From: Lacinutrix jangbogonensis
Lineage (GTDB): Bacteria; Bacteroidota; Bacteroidia; Flavobacteriales; Flavobacteriaceae
Direction: 5' to 3'
DNA length: 64,000 nt
NCBI RefSeq assembly: GCF_000797445.1
Contig: NZ_JSWF01000035.1
Coordinates: 62,001-126,000, forward strand
This document shows, one piece after another, positions 40,027 to 48,373 of the stretch. Position numbers and translations under genes: made by a program. The notes below the pieces were generated by a model. It did no database searches, had not been told where the DNA came from, and was given only the letters and a program-made list of their open reading frames with translations. Each line of letters starts with the position of its first letter. The stretch's first letter is position 1.

Positions 40027-40131
40027 GTTTAGATCGTCATCAGTTTACAGACTTCAGTTGGCAGTCTGGAATTTATAAAAATTTATCACAAGAGTAAACT
40101 ACTTACTGGAGACTGTTTACTGTTTACTTAT
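40027..40131. other. Short spacer with imperfect inverted repeats between ffh and folD
   Basis: The spacer contains AGTAAAC and GTTTACT (about 40094 and 40121) and CAGTTTACAGACTTCAGTTG. Related CAGT-rich text occurs upstream of ffh (41470-41505). These look like degenerate small intergenic repeats; no function is claimed. Confidence 0.35.
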
Positions 40132-41460
40132 TTACTTCATATTCTTCATAGCGTTCATCATTGCTTTTCCTTTTCCGCCTTGCATCATCTTCATCATCTT
40201 GCTCATTTGTTCGAACTGCTTAAGTAATTGATTTACTTGTGTTACAGAAGTCCCAGAACCTTTTCCAATGCGCTTCTTTCTACTTGCATTTATTAGAGCA
40301 GGCGTTGTTCTTTCTTGAACGGTCATAGAATGAATAATAGCTTCGATGTGTTTAAAAGCATCATCGTCTATATCTACATCTTTCATCATTTTTCCTGCTC
40401 CAGGAATCATGCCTACAAGATCTTTCATATTACCCATTTTCTTAATTTGCTGAATCTGCTTTAAGAAATCATCAAACCCGAATTGGTTCTTTGCTATTTT
40501 TTTCTGAAGTTTTCTTGCTTCTACTTCATCAAATTGTTCTTGTGCTCTTTCAACTAAAGACACAACATCTCCCATTCCAAGAATACGATCTGCCATACGC
40601 GAAGGATAGAAAACATCTATCGCTTCCATTTTTTCACCTGTACCAATAAATTTAATGGGTTTATTTACAACAGATTTAATTGAAATTGCTGCTCCACCTC
40701 GTGTATCACCATCTAATTTGGTTAAAATAACACCATCAAAATTTAGGACATCGTTAAAGGCTTTTGCTGTGTTTACAGCATCTTGACCTGTCATAGAATC
40801 GACTACAAATAGTGTTTCTTGTGGTTGGATGGCTTTATGAATGTTCGAAATTTCGTTCATCATGGCTTCATCAACCGCTAAACGACCAGCGGTATCAATA
40901 ATAACCACATTATGTCCGTTTTCCTTTGCATGGGCAATACCTGCTTGTGCAATGGCAACAGGATCGTTATTACCTTTATCGCTATAAACATCTACCTTAA
41001 TTTGATCTCCTACAACGTGCAATTGATCTACGGCTGCTGGACGATAAACATCACAAGCAACTAATAAAGGTTTCTTAGTTTTTTTGTTTTTTAAGAAGTT
41101 TGCTAATTTACCAGAAAAGGTTGTTTTACCAGAACCTTGTAAACCAGACATTAGTATAACAGTTGGAGTACCAGACAAATTTAAACCTGCAGCATCACCT
41201 CCCATTAGCTCGGTTAACTCGTCTTTAACAATTTTAACCATTAATTGTCCTGGCTGTAATGTCGTTAATACGTCTGAACCAAGTGCTTTTTCTTTAACTC
41301 TATTCGTAAAATCTTTAGCTATTTTAAAGTTAACGTCGGCATCTAAAAGTGCTCTACGTACTTCTTTTAAAGTTTCGGCAACATTAACTTCTGTAATGCT
41401 CCCGTGACCTTTTAGTACGTGTAACGCTTTATCTAACTTTTCACTTAAATTATTAAACAT
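40132..41460 (-). CDS. ffh: Signal recognition particle GTPase Ffh
   Basis: 442 residues. Ffh binds signal sequences and 4.5S RNA for co-translational membrane targeting. The N domain is followed by the G domain (G1 GLQGSGKTTFSGKLA, DTAGRLAVDE, ILTKLDGDTRGGAA), and a Met-rich M domain with KKMGNMKDLVGMIPGAG, RKKRIGKGSGTSVTQVN and QFEQMSKMMKMMQGG. It is complete. Confidence 0.97.
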   Translation of the reverse strand: MFNNLSEKLDKALHVLKGHGSITEVNVAETLKEVRRALLDADVNFKIAKDFTNRVKEKALGSDVLTTLQPGQLMVKIVKDELTELMGGDAAGLNLSGTPTVILMSGLQGSGKTTFSGKLANFLKNKKTKKPLLVACDVYRPAAVDQLHVVGDQIKVDVYSDKGNNDPVAIAQAGIAHAKENGHNVVIIDTAGRLAVDEAMMNEISNIHKAIQPQETLFVVDSMTGQDAVNTAKAFNDVLNFDGVILTKLDGDTRGGAAISIKSVVNKPIKFIGTGEKMEAIDVFYPSRMADRILGMGDVVSLVERAQEQFDEVEARKLQKKIAKNQFGFDDFLKQIQQIKKMGNMKDLVGMIPGAGKMMKDVDIDDDAFKHIEAIIHSMTVQERTTPALINASRKKRIGKGSGTSVTQVNQLLKQFEQMSKMMKMMQGGKGKAMMNAMKNMK

Positions 41461-41576
41461 AAATTTTTAGTCTTCAGTAGCCAGTATGCGGTACGCAGTA
41501 TGACTCGTTGTTTAGAATGGCAAAAATAGCAATTTGAAGCGTATTTATAAAGCTTAGACTGCTTTTATATTAAAGC

Positions 41577-41610
41577 AAAAAAAGAGCCATCATAAATGAC
41601 AGCTCTTTCT
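41577..41610 (-). terminator. Terminator of the Cys-repeat lipoprotein gene
   Basis: On the minus strand AAAGAGCTGTCA and TGATGGCTCTTTTTTT pair imperfectly and end in a T-run, about 50 bases after the lipoprotein stop. Confidence 0.75.
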
Positions 41611-41660
41611 ATTAAATAACCAACTATAAAAGTGATTTAAAACATTACTTATAATTACAA

Positions 41661-42899
41661 TTAATTACAATCTTGTTCCATTATCATAGTATCACTACCT
41701 CGTTCCATTGCCAAAACATCTGTATCGCACTCAACAATCGACCAATTCCCAAAAATAGCCTGTATGTTTGGACCATTAATGTTTGCTAAATCTAGAAATA
41801 CGGTTCCAGTAGAATTTGCAATTACACCCCAATCACCTGAATATGTATTATTATTTGATGTGTCAGTTATTACAATGTCTCCGTTACTTTCGAAGTCTAA
41901 ATCGTAAACTATTAAATTGTTACTATTATTATAACTTGTAACCTTCCAAATGCACTCTAACATATAGCTATTTACATCGCTTTCACTGCATGTTGTGCTT
42001 GTAACCGCTTCACATTCGCAATCTGCGTTTACAACTCCAAATTCATTGTTTCCTAAATCACAATCGTCACCTATATTTGCTTGTAAAGTTTCGCAATCGA
42101 AAGTGTTATTTGTTTCCTCTTCACATTCACAATCTGCGTTTATAATTCCAAATTCATTTGTTCCTGCTAATTCACAATCATCTCCTATATTTGCTTGCAA
42201 AGTCTCGCAATCGAAAGTGTTATTTGTGATCTCTTCACATTCACAATCTGCATTTATAATTCCAAATTCATTTGTTCCTGCCAATTCACAATCATCTCCT
42301 ATATTTGCTTGCAAAGTTTCGCAATCGAATGTAGGATTTACAACTTCTTCACATCCACAATCTGCGTTTATAACCCCAATTTCATTAGTTCCTAAATCAC
42401 AATCATCACCAACATAAGCTTGTAAATCATCACAATAAACCCATCCAAAGCAATCGTTAAATGCTGCTAAAATTACGTTTTCTAATTCTTGATTATCGTT
42501 AGCGCTAACAATAGAACCATCTTCCAAAATTAATGACACAGGATAGTTTAATTCTACAAAAGCACCATCATTATCAAAAATATAAGCATCAAACAAAACA
42601 TAAAAATCGTTATCATTAGTTACAATAACAGTATTTATAATTTGAAAATTAGGATTATAAATTGAGAATGATAATGGATATTGAAACTCAATACATTCAA
42701 AAGTTTTTGTGTTTATAGACTCTTCAGAAATTATTTTATTTATCAAAAACGATAAATTAGTGTCCTCTGTAATTACTTTATTTTGGTCTGGTTCAACAAT
42801 TTCCGTTTCTTCTTTCTGACAAGACACCAAAAATGTTAGAGCAATTAGAGGCAAAATAAATAATCGTTTTAAAAGTTTAAAGCTTAATACTGTTTTCAT
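41661..42899 (-). CDS. Surface lipoprotein with four Cys-rich tandem repeats
   Basis: 412 residues. The lipoprotein signal is LKRLFILPLIALTFLVSCQK (lipobox LVSC). A ~140-residue N-terminal region (DFYVLFDAYIFDNDGAFVEL) is followed by four ~38-residue units of type DCETLQANIGDDC...NEFGIINADCECEE, each with four Cys, then a ~100-residue lipocalin-like C-terminal part (MLECIWKVTSYNNSNNLIVY, YSGDWGVIANSTGTVFLD). Similar NIGDxCDD...NADCEC units occur in other secreted Bacteroidota proteins; disulfide or metal binding is likely but unproven. It is divergent from the sigma1 gene and has the GGTAGG-N17-TGTCTTA element 60-89 bases upstream, so it is probably part of that sigma regulon. Confidence 0.8.
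   Translation of the reverse strand: MKTVLSFKLLKRLFILPLIALTFLVSCQKEETEIVEPDQNKVITEDTNLSFLINKIISEESINTKTFECIEFQYPLSFSIYNPNFQIINTVIVTNDNDFYVLFDAYIFDNDGAFVELNYPVSLILEDGSIVSANDNQELENVILAAFNDCFGWVYCDDLQAYVGDDCDLGTNEIGVINADCGCEEVVNPTFDCETLQANIGDDCELAGTNEFGIINADCECEEITNNTFDCETLQANIGDDCELAGTNEFGIINADCECEEETNNTFDCETLQANIGDDCDLGNNEFGVVNADCECEAVTSTTCSESDVNSYMLECIWKVTSYNNSNNLIVYDLDFESNGDIVITDTSNNNTYSGDWGVIANSTGTVFLDLANINGPNIQAIFGNWSIVECDTDVLAMERGSDTMIMEQDCN
41995..42425 (-). repeat. Tandem 114-bp repeat in the lipoprotein gene
   Basis: Four copies of a 38-codon unit. The two central copies (about 42118-42231 and 42232-42345) are almost identical in DNA, so the array expanded recently; the outer copies are more diverged. 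Confidence 0.85.
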
Positions 42900-42958
42900 A
42901 ATCCTATTGTTTTAGTTAAATTAATTTTTACAAAGAACTCTTTTCTGTTCTTCAAGTA

Positions 42959-42988
42959 TAAGACAGGATACTTTAAAATTTTCCTACC
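42959..42988 (-). promoter_or_regulatory. ECF-type promoter GGTAGG-N17-TGTCTTA before the lipoprotein gene
   Basis: Minus strand: GGTAGG at 42988-42983, TGTCTTA at 42965-42959, exactly 17 bases between. TACTTGAA follows, as it does in the element before fecR2. The expected start is ~50 bases before the lipoprotein ATG. Confidence 0.75.
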
Positions 42989-43039
42989 TTGCGAGAAAAA
43001 AAATAAAAAGGAACACGCTATTTATTGTAATTCTAAGCT

Positions 43040-43558
43040 ATGAATAAAAAAGATATTTATAATGATATGTGCGAACAATCGCGCTTTGAGTCCTTTTTTA
43101 ATAAACACTCAGAACATTTACATAACTTCTTGTATTACAAATTTGGAGACAGACTAGATCCTCAAGACAAAACTCAGGAGGCATTTGTTAGGTTATGGGA
43201 AAATTGCAAAAACATTAAACCTGAAAAAGCAAAAAGTTATTTATTTAGTATTGCTAATAATTTAATGCTAAATGAAGTGGCTCACCAAAAAGTTGTTTTA
43301 AAGTATACTAAAATTGACAAAAAAAACTATTCTAATGAATCTCCAGAGTTTTTGATGGAAGAAGACGAATATCGTGAGAAATTACAAAAAGCGATAGCTA
43401 GTCTAACCGAACCTCAGCGCGTTGCGTTTTTAATGAATAGAACCGAAGGTAAAAGGTTTAAAGAAATAGCCGAAACTTTAGGTATAAGTACAAAAGCTGT
43501 AGAAAAACGCATATATGGTGCGGTAAAAAGACTTAAAAAGCAAATTGACGGTTTTTAA
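43040..43558 (+). CDS. ECF RNA polymerase sigma factor, copy 1
   Basis: 172 residues. Region 2 (NKHSEHLHNFLYYKFGD, DPQDKTQEAFVRLWENC, KAKSYLFSIANNLMLNEV) and region 4 (SLTEPQRVAFLMNRTEG, FKEIAETLGISTKAVEKRIY) are complete. It belongs to the FecI-like Bacteroidota ECF sigmas paired with FecR anti-sigmas. fecR1 follows after a 78-base gap that contains a promoter-like element, so the sigma is probably transcribed separately and drives the fecR1-receptor operon. It is clearly paralogous to the 46902 sigma. The -35/-10 for its own gene was not identified. Confidence 0.93.
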   Translation: MNKKDIYNDMCEQSRFESFFNKHSEHLHNFLYYKFGDRLDPQDKTQEAFVRLWENCKNIKPEKAKSYLFSIANNLMLNEVAHQKVVLKYTKIDKKNYSNESPEFLMEEDEYREKLQKAIASLTEPQRVAFLMNRTEGKRFKEIAETLGISTKAVEKRIYGAVKRLKKQIDGF

Positions 43559-43591
43559 TTTATATTTATTATAAAAAAATATTTTATCGAC

Positions 43592-43621
43592 GGTAGGAGT
43601 TTTAATGTCTAAACTGTCTTA
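43592..43621 (+). promoter_or_regulatory. ECF-type promoter GGTAGG-N17-TGTCTTA before fecR1
   Basis: GGTAGG at 43592-43597 and TGTCTTA at 43615-43621 with a 17-base spacer. Transcription would begin near 43628, past the first in-frame ATG (43625), which decides the fecR1 start as ATG 43637. Confidence 0.75.
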
Positions 43622-43636
43622 TTAATGAGAACACTT

Positions 43637-44533
43637 ATGGAAAAAGAAGATTTAATAAAAAAATGGTTAGATAACGACTTGAATCCTCAAGAGCTTAAAG
43701 CATTCGAAGCACTTGAAGATTATGAATCGTTACTAAAAATAGCTCGTTTTAGTAAAGAGTATACTGCTCCCCAATTTAATAAAAAGAAAGTATTAGATAC
43801 AGTCCTTATTAGTCCTAAAAGCAAAAAACACACGATTACGAGTTTGAAAAAACAATTGCTTAAAGTTGCTGCTCTTATCGCAATTTGCTTTAGTACTTAT
43901 TATTACACGACAACTTTAGACAGTAACTTTAGTACTACTTTGGCGCAAAGAACAAGCATTGCACTGCCAGATAACTCAACAGCAGATTTAAACGCAGGCA
44001 CCAACCTCTCTTTTAATACAAGTAAATGGACAGAGAACAGAGCAGTAGTTCTTGATGGTGAGGCCTTTTTTAAAGTGGCCAAAGGCAGCACTTTTAGTGT
44101 TTTAACGGCAGACGGTACAGTAACCGTTTTAGGCACACAGTTTAATGTAAAGCAACGCAATAATTATTTTGAAGTTACTTGTTTTGAAGGTTTAGTTGAG
44201 GTTAGCTATCACAAAACAAAAACAATACTCAAACCTGGTGAATCTTTTATTTCAATTTATAAAAGAACCGTTAAAAACACGGAAATCATTAGTAGTACTC
44301 CAGATTGGCTTAACCAATTTAGCGCATTCAAGAGTATTCCACTAAGAGAAGTTCTAGATGAATTAGAAAGACAATATAATGTTTTGGTTGATGCTTCGAA
44401 CATTGACACAGCTAAAGAATTCACTGGTAGGTTTCCTCACAATAATATAGATACTGCACTACAATCTATTTTAGAACCTTTGCACTTAAAGTATAAAATA
44501 AAAGAAAGAAATATTATTTTAGAGCGTGAATAA
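43637..44533 (+). CDS. FecR-type anti-sigma factor, copy 1
   Basis: 298 residues from ATG 43637 (MEKEDLIKKWLDNDLNPQEL), chosen because the promoter element places the mRNA start after the upstream ATG at 43625. An N-terminal cytoplasmic anti-sigma segment is followed by a transmembrane helix near 70-90 (LLKVAALIAICFSTYYYTT), the periplasmic FecR domain (IALPDNSTADLNAGTNLSFN, DGEAFFKVAKGSTFSVLTAD, VLGTQFNVKQR), and a DUF4974-type C-terminal part (FKSIPLREVLDELERQYNV, NIDTALQSILEPL). It holds sigma1 at the membrane until the TonB receptor signals. It overlaps the receptor gene by 8 bases. Confidence 0.92.
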   Translation: MEKEDLIKKWLDNDLNPQELKAFEALEDYESLLKIARFSKEYTAPQFNKKKVLDTVLISPKSKKHTITSLKKQLLKVAALIAICFSTYYYTTTLDSNFSTTLAQRTSIALPDNSTADLNAGTNLSFNTSKWTENRAVVLDGEAFFKVAKGSTFSVLTADGTVTVLGTQFNVKQRNNYFEVTCFEGLVEVSYHKTKTILKPGESFISIYKRTVKNTEIISSTPDWLNQFSAFKSIPLREVLDELERQYNVLVDASNIDTAKEFTGRFPHNNIDTALQSILEPLHLKYKIKERNIILERE

Positions 44534-46820
44534 ACAACTAAAATCGATACGCCTTTTAATTGTTTTTCTTATTGTTTATCAAACGACTTTTGCTCAAAAA
44601 GAGCGTATACCTTTAGAACAGGTTTTGCATGCCATTGAAAAGCAGTTTAATATTAATTTTTCCTATGCAAATGAGGATATAAAGGCTTTTACCCTCAATT
44701 ATAAAAGTAAAAAAAAGCTAAGTGACGCTCTTTATTCTATTAAAAAGCAAGTGCCTTTAAAATTTAATAGAATCTCTAACAATCTTATTACTGTTACCAA
44801 GTTAAAACCAACAGATCGTGATTTTGGGCTTCAAAAACTAGAAGAGGTTATTATTTCAAATTATCTAACTTCTGGAATTTACAAAAACAATACAGGAAGC
44901 GTTACGATTAAGCCCAATAAATTTGGGATTTTACCAGGTTTAATAGAACCCGATGTTTTACAGTCCATACAAGCTTTACCCGGAATATTAAGTGTTGACG
45001 AAACAGTATCAAACATTAATATTAGAGGTGGTACTCATGACCAAAACCTTATCCTTTATGATGGTATAAAAATGTATCAATCTGGCCATTTTTTTGGTTT
45101 AGTCTCAGTCTTTAATCCCTATTTAACTAAAACTATTTCAATTTATAAAAATGGTACCAGTGCCAAATATGGTGATGGTGTTTCTAGCGTTATCGATATG
45201 GAGCTCTCTGATAATTTAAGTCAGGAATCTAAAACTGGTTTTGGTGTTAACTTAATAAATGTTGATGGTTTTACAGTTTTACCATTAAGTAAAAAAACAG
45301 AGCTACAAATAACTGCAAGACGCTCGATTACAGACTTCATTGATACGCCAACGTACAAGCAATATTTTGAACGCGTGTTTCAAGATTCAGATTTAACAAA
45401 TGAAAACGATACTTCTATCTCAAAAAATGAGACTTTTTATTTTTATGATGTTGCACTTAAGTTTTTGTATGATATCACTAAAAAAGATAAACTAAGAGTA
45501 AATTTTATAAATATTTATAACGCTTTAAATTATGAAGAAGCCTCAGTTATAAATTCTATTAATGAATCTTCTGAAAGTGAGTTAAAACAACAGAATTTAG
45601 GCACAGGAGTAAGTTATGAGCATCTTTGGAATTCGAAACTAAACACAATAGTGAGAGTCTATTATTCGAATTATGACTTAGATGCTACGAATTATGACAT
45701 TTCAAACGATCAGCGTTTAATCCAAGAAAATAAAGTTATAGATACAGGTATAAAACTGGAAGGAAACTATACTATAAACAGTTCTATGTCCATAAATACT
45801 GGCTTTCAATTTTCAGAAGTTGGAATAAGCAATCTTGAAGATGTTAACAGCCCGCTATTTAGAAGTTATATAAAGCGCGTTTTAAAAACCTATTCTGGGT
45901 ATGCAGAAGCAAACTTCCTTTCTAAAAACAAAAACACATTGTTAAAAGTAGGGCTAAGGAATAATTACTTTAGTAAATTTAATACGCATATACTTGAACC
46001 CCGTTTTCAATTAAGTCAAGCGTTTCTAAACGATTTTAGACTGGAAATATCTGGAGAATATAAAAGTCAGACCACTTCTCAAGTTATCGATTTACAAAAT
46101 GATTTTTTAGGCATAGAAAAGCGACGATGGGTATTGGCAAACAACAGTAATATTCCAATTATTAAGAGTAAACAAATAAGTTTAGGCTTTACTTATACTA
46201 AAAACAATTTATTAATTAGTGCCGAAGGTTATTTTAAAAAGGTAAATAATATTACAACCAGAAGTCAAGGTTTTCAAAACCAATATCAGTTAGTAAATGC
46301 CACTGGAGAATACAATATAAAAGGTCTAGACTTTTTAATTAAAAAACAATTCAACAACAACTTTAGCACTTGGCTAAGTTATAGTTACAGCTCAAACCAA
46401 TACCTCTTTAACACATTAAATAATGGTAAAAAATTCTCTAACAATTTTGATGTTAGGCACATTATTAATTTTGCTAGTATCTATAACATAAACAAACTAA
46501 AACTTGCTTTAGGTGTTAATTGGCATTCCGGAAAACCCTTTACAAAACCCAATAGTAATGAACCTATTTTTGATAATAGCATTAATTATCAAACACCTAA
46601 TAGTAGCCAATTAAACGATTATTTAAGAGTCGATTTCTCTACTACATATACTTTTAAAATGAGGGGAAACCAAGCCGAAATGGGTGTTTCCATTTGGAAC
46701 CTACTTGATAAGAAAAACATAATAAACACGTACTATAGTTTAAATAACGAAACGGTATCTAAAATAGATAATACGTCATTAGGTTTAACACCAAACATAA
46801 GTTTTAGACTTAAATTTTAG
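44526..46820 (+). CDS. TonB-dependent receptor with STN signalling domain, copy 1
   Basis: 764 residues starting with GTG 44526, which overlaps the fecR1 stop by 8 bases. A signal peptide (LLIVFLIVYQTTFAQ) is followed by a secretin/TonB short N-terminal (STN) domain (~28-92, QVLHAIEKQFNINFSYANED), a plug (~120-230, GLIEPDVLQSIQALPGIL, NINIRGGTHDQNLILYDGI, GDGVSSVIDM), and a ~530-residue barrel ending LTPNISFRLKF. The STN domain is the part that contacts FecR in FecA-type systems. No SusD-like lipoprotein follows, so this is a FecA-like arrangement. The ligand is unknown. Confidence 0.92.
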   Translation: MNKQLKSIRLLIVFLIVYQTTFAQKERIPLEQVLHAIEKQFNINFSYANEDIKAFTLNYKSKKKLSDALYSIKKQVPLKFNRISNNLITVTKLKPTDRDFGLQKLEEVIISNYLTSGIYKNNTGSVTIKPNKFGILPGLIEPDVLQSIQALPGILSVDETVSNINIRGGTHDQNLILYDGIKMYQSGHFFGLVSVFNPYLTKTISIYKNGTSAKYGDGVSSVIDMELSDNLSQESKTGFGVNLINVDGFTVLPLSKKTELQITARRSITDFIDTPTYKQYFERVFQDSDLTNENDTSISKNETFYFYDVALKFLYDITKKDKLRVNFINIYNALNYEEASVINSINESSESELKQQNLGTGVSYEHLWNSKLNTIVRVYYSNYDLDATNYDISNDQRLIQENKVIDTGIKLEGNYTINSSMSINTGFQFSEVGISNLEDVNSPLFRSYIKRVLKTYSGYAEANFLSKNKNTLLKVGLRNNYFSKFNTHILEPRFQLSQAFLNDFRLEISGEYKSQTTSQVIDLQNDFLGIEKRRWVLANNSNIPIIKSKQISLGFTYTKNNLLISAEGYFKKVNNITTRSQGFQNQYQLVNATGEYNIKGLDFLIKKQFNNNFSTWLSYSYSSNQYLFNTLNNGKKFSNNFDVRHIINFASIYNINKLKLALGVNWHSGKPFTKPNSNEPIFDNSINYQTPNSSQLNDYLRVDFSTTYTFKMRGNQAEMGVSIWNLLDKKNIINTYYSLNNETVSKIDNTSLGLTPNISFRLKF

Positions 46821-46901
46821 TCTTATAATTATTTATATTTCACTAAGAAACCACTTTTGCTTTACTCTTTTTCATATTTTTAAGCAATTTAAAAACATGA
46901 A

Positions 46902-47417
46902 ATGCCAAAAAAATTACACGACAACATTTGCGAAGAACACTTGTTTAATGCTTTATTTAAAAAGCACGCTAAAGACTTGCATAATTTCTTGTATTATAAA
47001 TTTGGTGACCATTTAAACCCGAAAGACAAAACTCAAGATGCTTTTATTAAACTCTGGGAAAACTGTAAAAAGGTAACACCTGAAAAAGCAAAAAGTTATC
47101 TTTTCACTATTGCTAACAACTTAATGTTAAATGAAGTAAAACACCATAAAATTGTTTTAAAACATCACCAGACCAAACCAAAACAGCATACCAATGTAAC
47201 TCCTGAATTTGTAATGGAGGAGCAGGAATACATGCAAAAACTACAAACAGCACTTTCTAATTTAACTGATGCACAACGTACTGCTTTTATGATGAATCGA
47301 GTTGAAGGAAAAAAACATAAAGAAATAGCTGAACTATTAGGTATTAGTTCTAAAGCTGTAGAAAAGCGTATTTATGGCGCTTTGAAAAAATTACGGAAAG
47401 ATATAAAGGAACTTTGA
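46902..47417 (+). CDS. ECF RNA polymerase sigma factor, copy 2
   Basis: 171 residues, closely similar to copy 1 over the whole length: FKKHAKDLHNFLYYKFGDHL, AKSYLFTIANNLMLNEVKHH, and region 4 NLTDAQRTAFMMNRVEGKK, HKEIAELLGISSKAVEKRIY. The region 4.2 helix is almost the same in the two sigmas (GIS-S/T-KAVEKRIYGA), so both probably read the same -35, GGTAGG. It follows receptor 1 by 81 bases; fecR2 follows after 50-59 bases with its own promoter-like element. Confidence 0.93.
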   Translation: MPKKLHDNICEEHLFNALFKKHAKDLHNFLYYKFGDHLNPKDKTQDAFIKLWENCKKVTPEKAKSYLFTIANNLMLNEVKHHKIVLKHHQTKPKQHTNVTPEFVMEEQEYMQKLQTALSNLTDAQRTAFMMNRVEGKKHKEIAELLGISSKAVEKRIYGALKKLRKDIKEL

Positions 47418-47430
47418 AATTTTAAACAAT

Positions 47431-47460
47431 GGTAGGAGTTTTTAATATATAGTTGTTCTA
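47431..47460 (+). promoter_or_regulatory. ECF-type promoter GGTAGG-N17-TGTTCTA before fecR2
   Basis: GGTAGG at 47431-47436, TGTTCTA at 47454-47460, 17-base spacer, followed by TACTTGAA-like text (overlapping the -10). Its first 15 bases are identical to the element before the adhesin operon (12417-12403, minus strand). Confidence 0.75.
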
Positions 47461-47476
47461 TACTTGAATGATAATT

Positions 47477-48373
47477 ATGACACGAGAAGATTTAATTAAT
47501 AAATGGTTAGACAACAGCCTGAATTCTCAGGAACTTGAAGCTTTTAAACAGCTTGAAGACTTCGAAGAATTGACTAGGCTAGATTCTGCTTTGCAGCAAT
47601 TTAAACCTCGAAGTTTTGAATCTAATAGTGAATTAGAAAAATTAAGTTTTGCCCTAAAAAGCAGAACAAAAAAGCAAAACAATTGGCTAAAACCGTTTTT
47701 ACGCTTTGCTGCTATTTTAGCCATCTGTTTTGGTTCTTATTACTACACCACCACTTTAGACACAAATATAGCCACCAAATTTGCTCAAAAAGAAAATATA
47801 GTACTACCAGACAATTCTCAAGTAAAGCTTAATGCAAAATCTACTTTAGCTTTTAATACTAAAAGTTGGAAAAACAGCAGAGTTCTGGATCTAACAGGTG
47901 AAGCCTATTTTAAAGTTGCAAAAGGTTCTAAATTTACTGTACATACTTCTGCAGGAGACATTTCTGTTTTAGGTACAGAGTTTAATATTAAAAATAGAGC
48001 TAATCTTTTTGAAGTTATTTGCTACGAAGGTGCTGTAAAAGTAGAACACAACAATACCAGTCGTGTTTTAAAACCGGGAGAAAGTTTCTTAATTTTAAAT
48101 AATATATTGGTTGAAAAAGCGCTTACAAAAGATACAAGTCCATTTTGGATTAACAATGAATCTACTTTTAAAAGTATGCCTTATACTCAAGTAATAGCAG
48201 AATTTGAAAGGCAGTACAATGTTACTTTTAGTGCAAACACAATAGACACAACTCAATTGTTTACAGGTAGCTTTTCGCATAATAATATGGACGTTGCATT
48301 GCAGGCTATTACTATTCCACTTAACTTAGCCTATACTAAAAACAACAATAAGATATCGCTAAAGCGTGAGTAA
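47477..48373 (+). CDS. FecR-type anti-sigma factor, copy 2
   Basis: 298 residues from ATG 47477 (MTREDLINKWLDNSLNSQEL), aligned with the copy 1 start; the ATG at 47468 would coincide with the expected mRNA start. The layout is the same: anti-sigma segment, a helix near 75-95 (FLRFAAILAICFGSYYYTT), a FecR domain (IVLPDNSQVKLNAKSTLAFN, LTGEAYFKVAKGSKFTVHTS, VLGTEFNIKNR) and a C-terminal STN-like part (FKSMPYTQVIAEFERQYNV). It overlaps the receptor 2 gene by 8 bases, as in copy 1. Confidence 0.92.
   Translation: MTREDLINKWLDNSLNSQELEAFKQLEDFEELTRLDSALQQFKPRSFESNSELEKLSFALKSRTKKQNNWLKPFLRFAAILAICFGSYYYTTTLDTNIATKFAQKENIVLPDNSQVKLNAKSTLAFNTKSWKNSRVLDLTGEAYFKVAKGSKFTVHTSAGDISVLGTEFNIKNRANLFEVICYEGAVKVEHNNTSRVLKPGESFLILNNILVEKALTKDTSPFWINNESTFKSMPYTQVIAEFERQYNVTFSANTIDTTQLFTGSFSHNNMDVALQAITIPLNLAYTKNNNKISLKRE

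Noticed and set aside
44426-44431. A further GGTAGG match inside fecR1
   Set aside because: It lies within coding sequence and no TGTnnTA follows at 17 bases; not counted as a promoter element.
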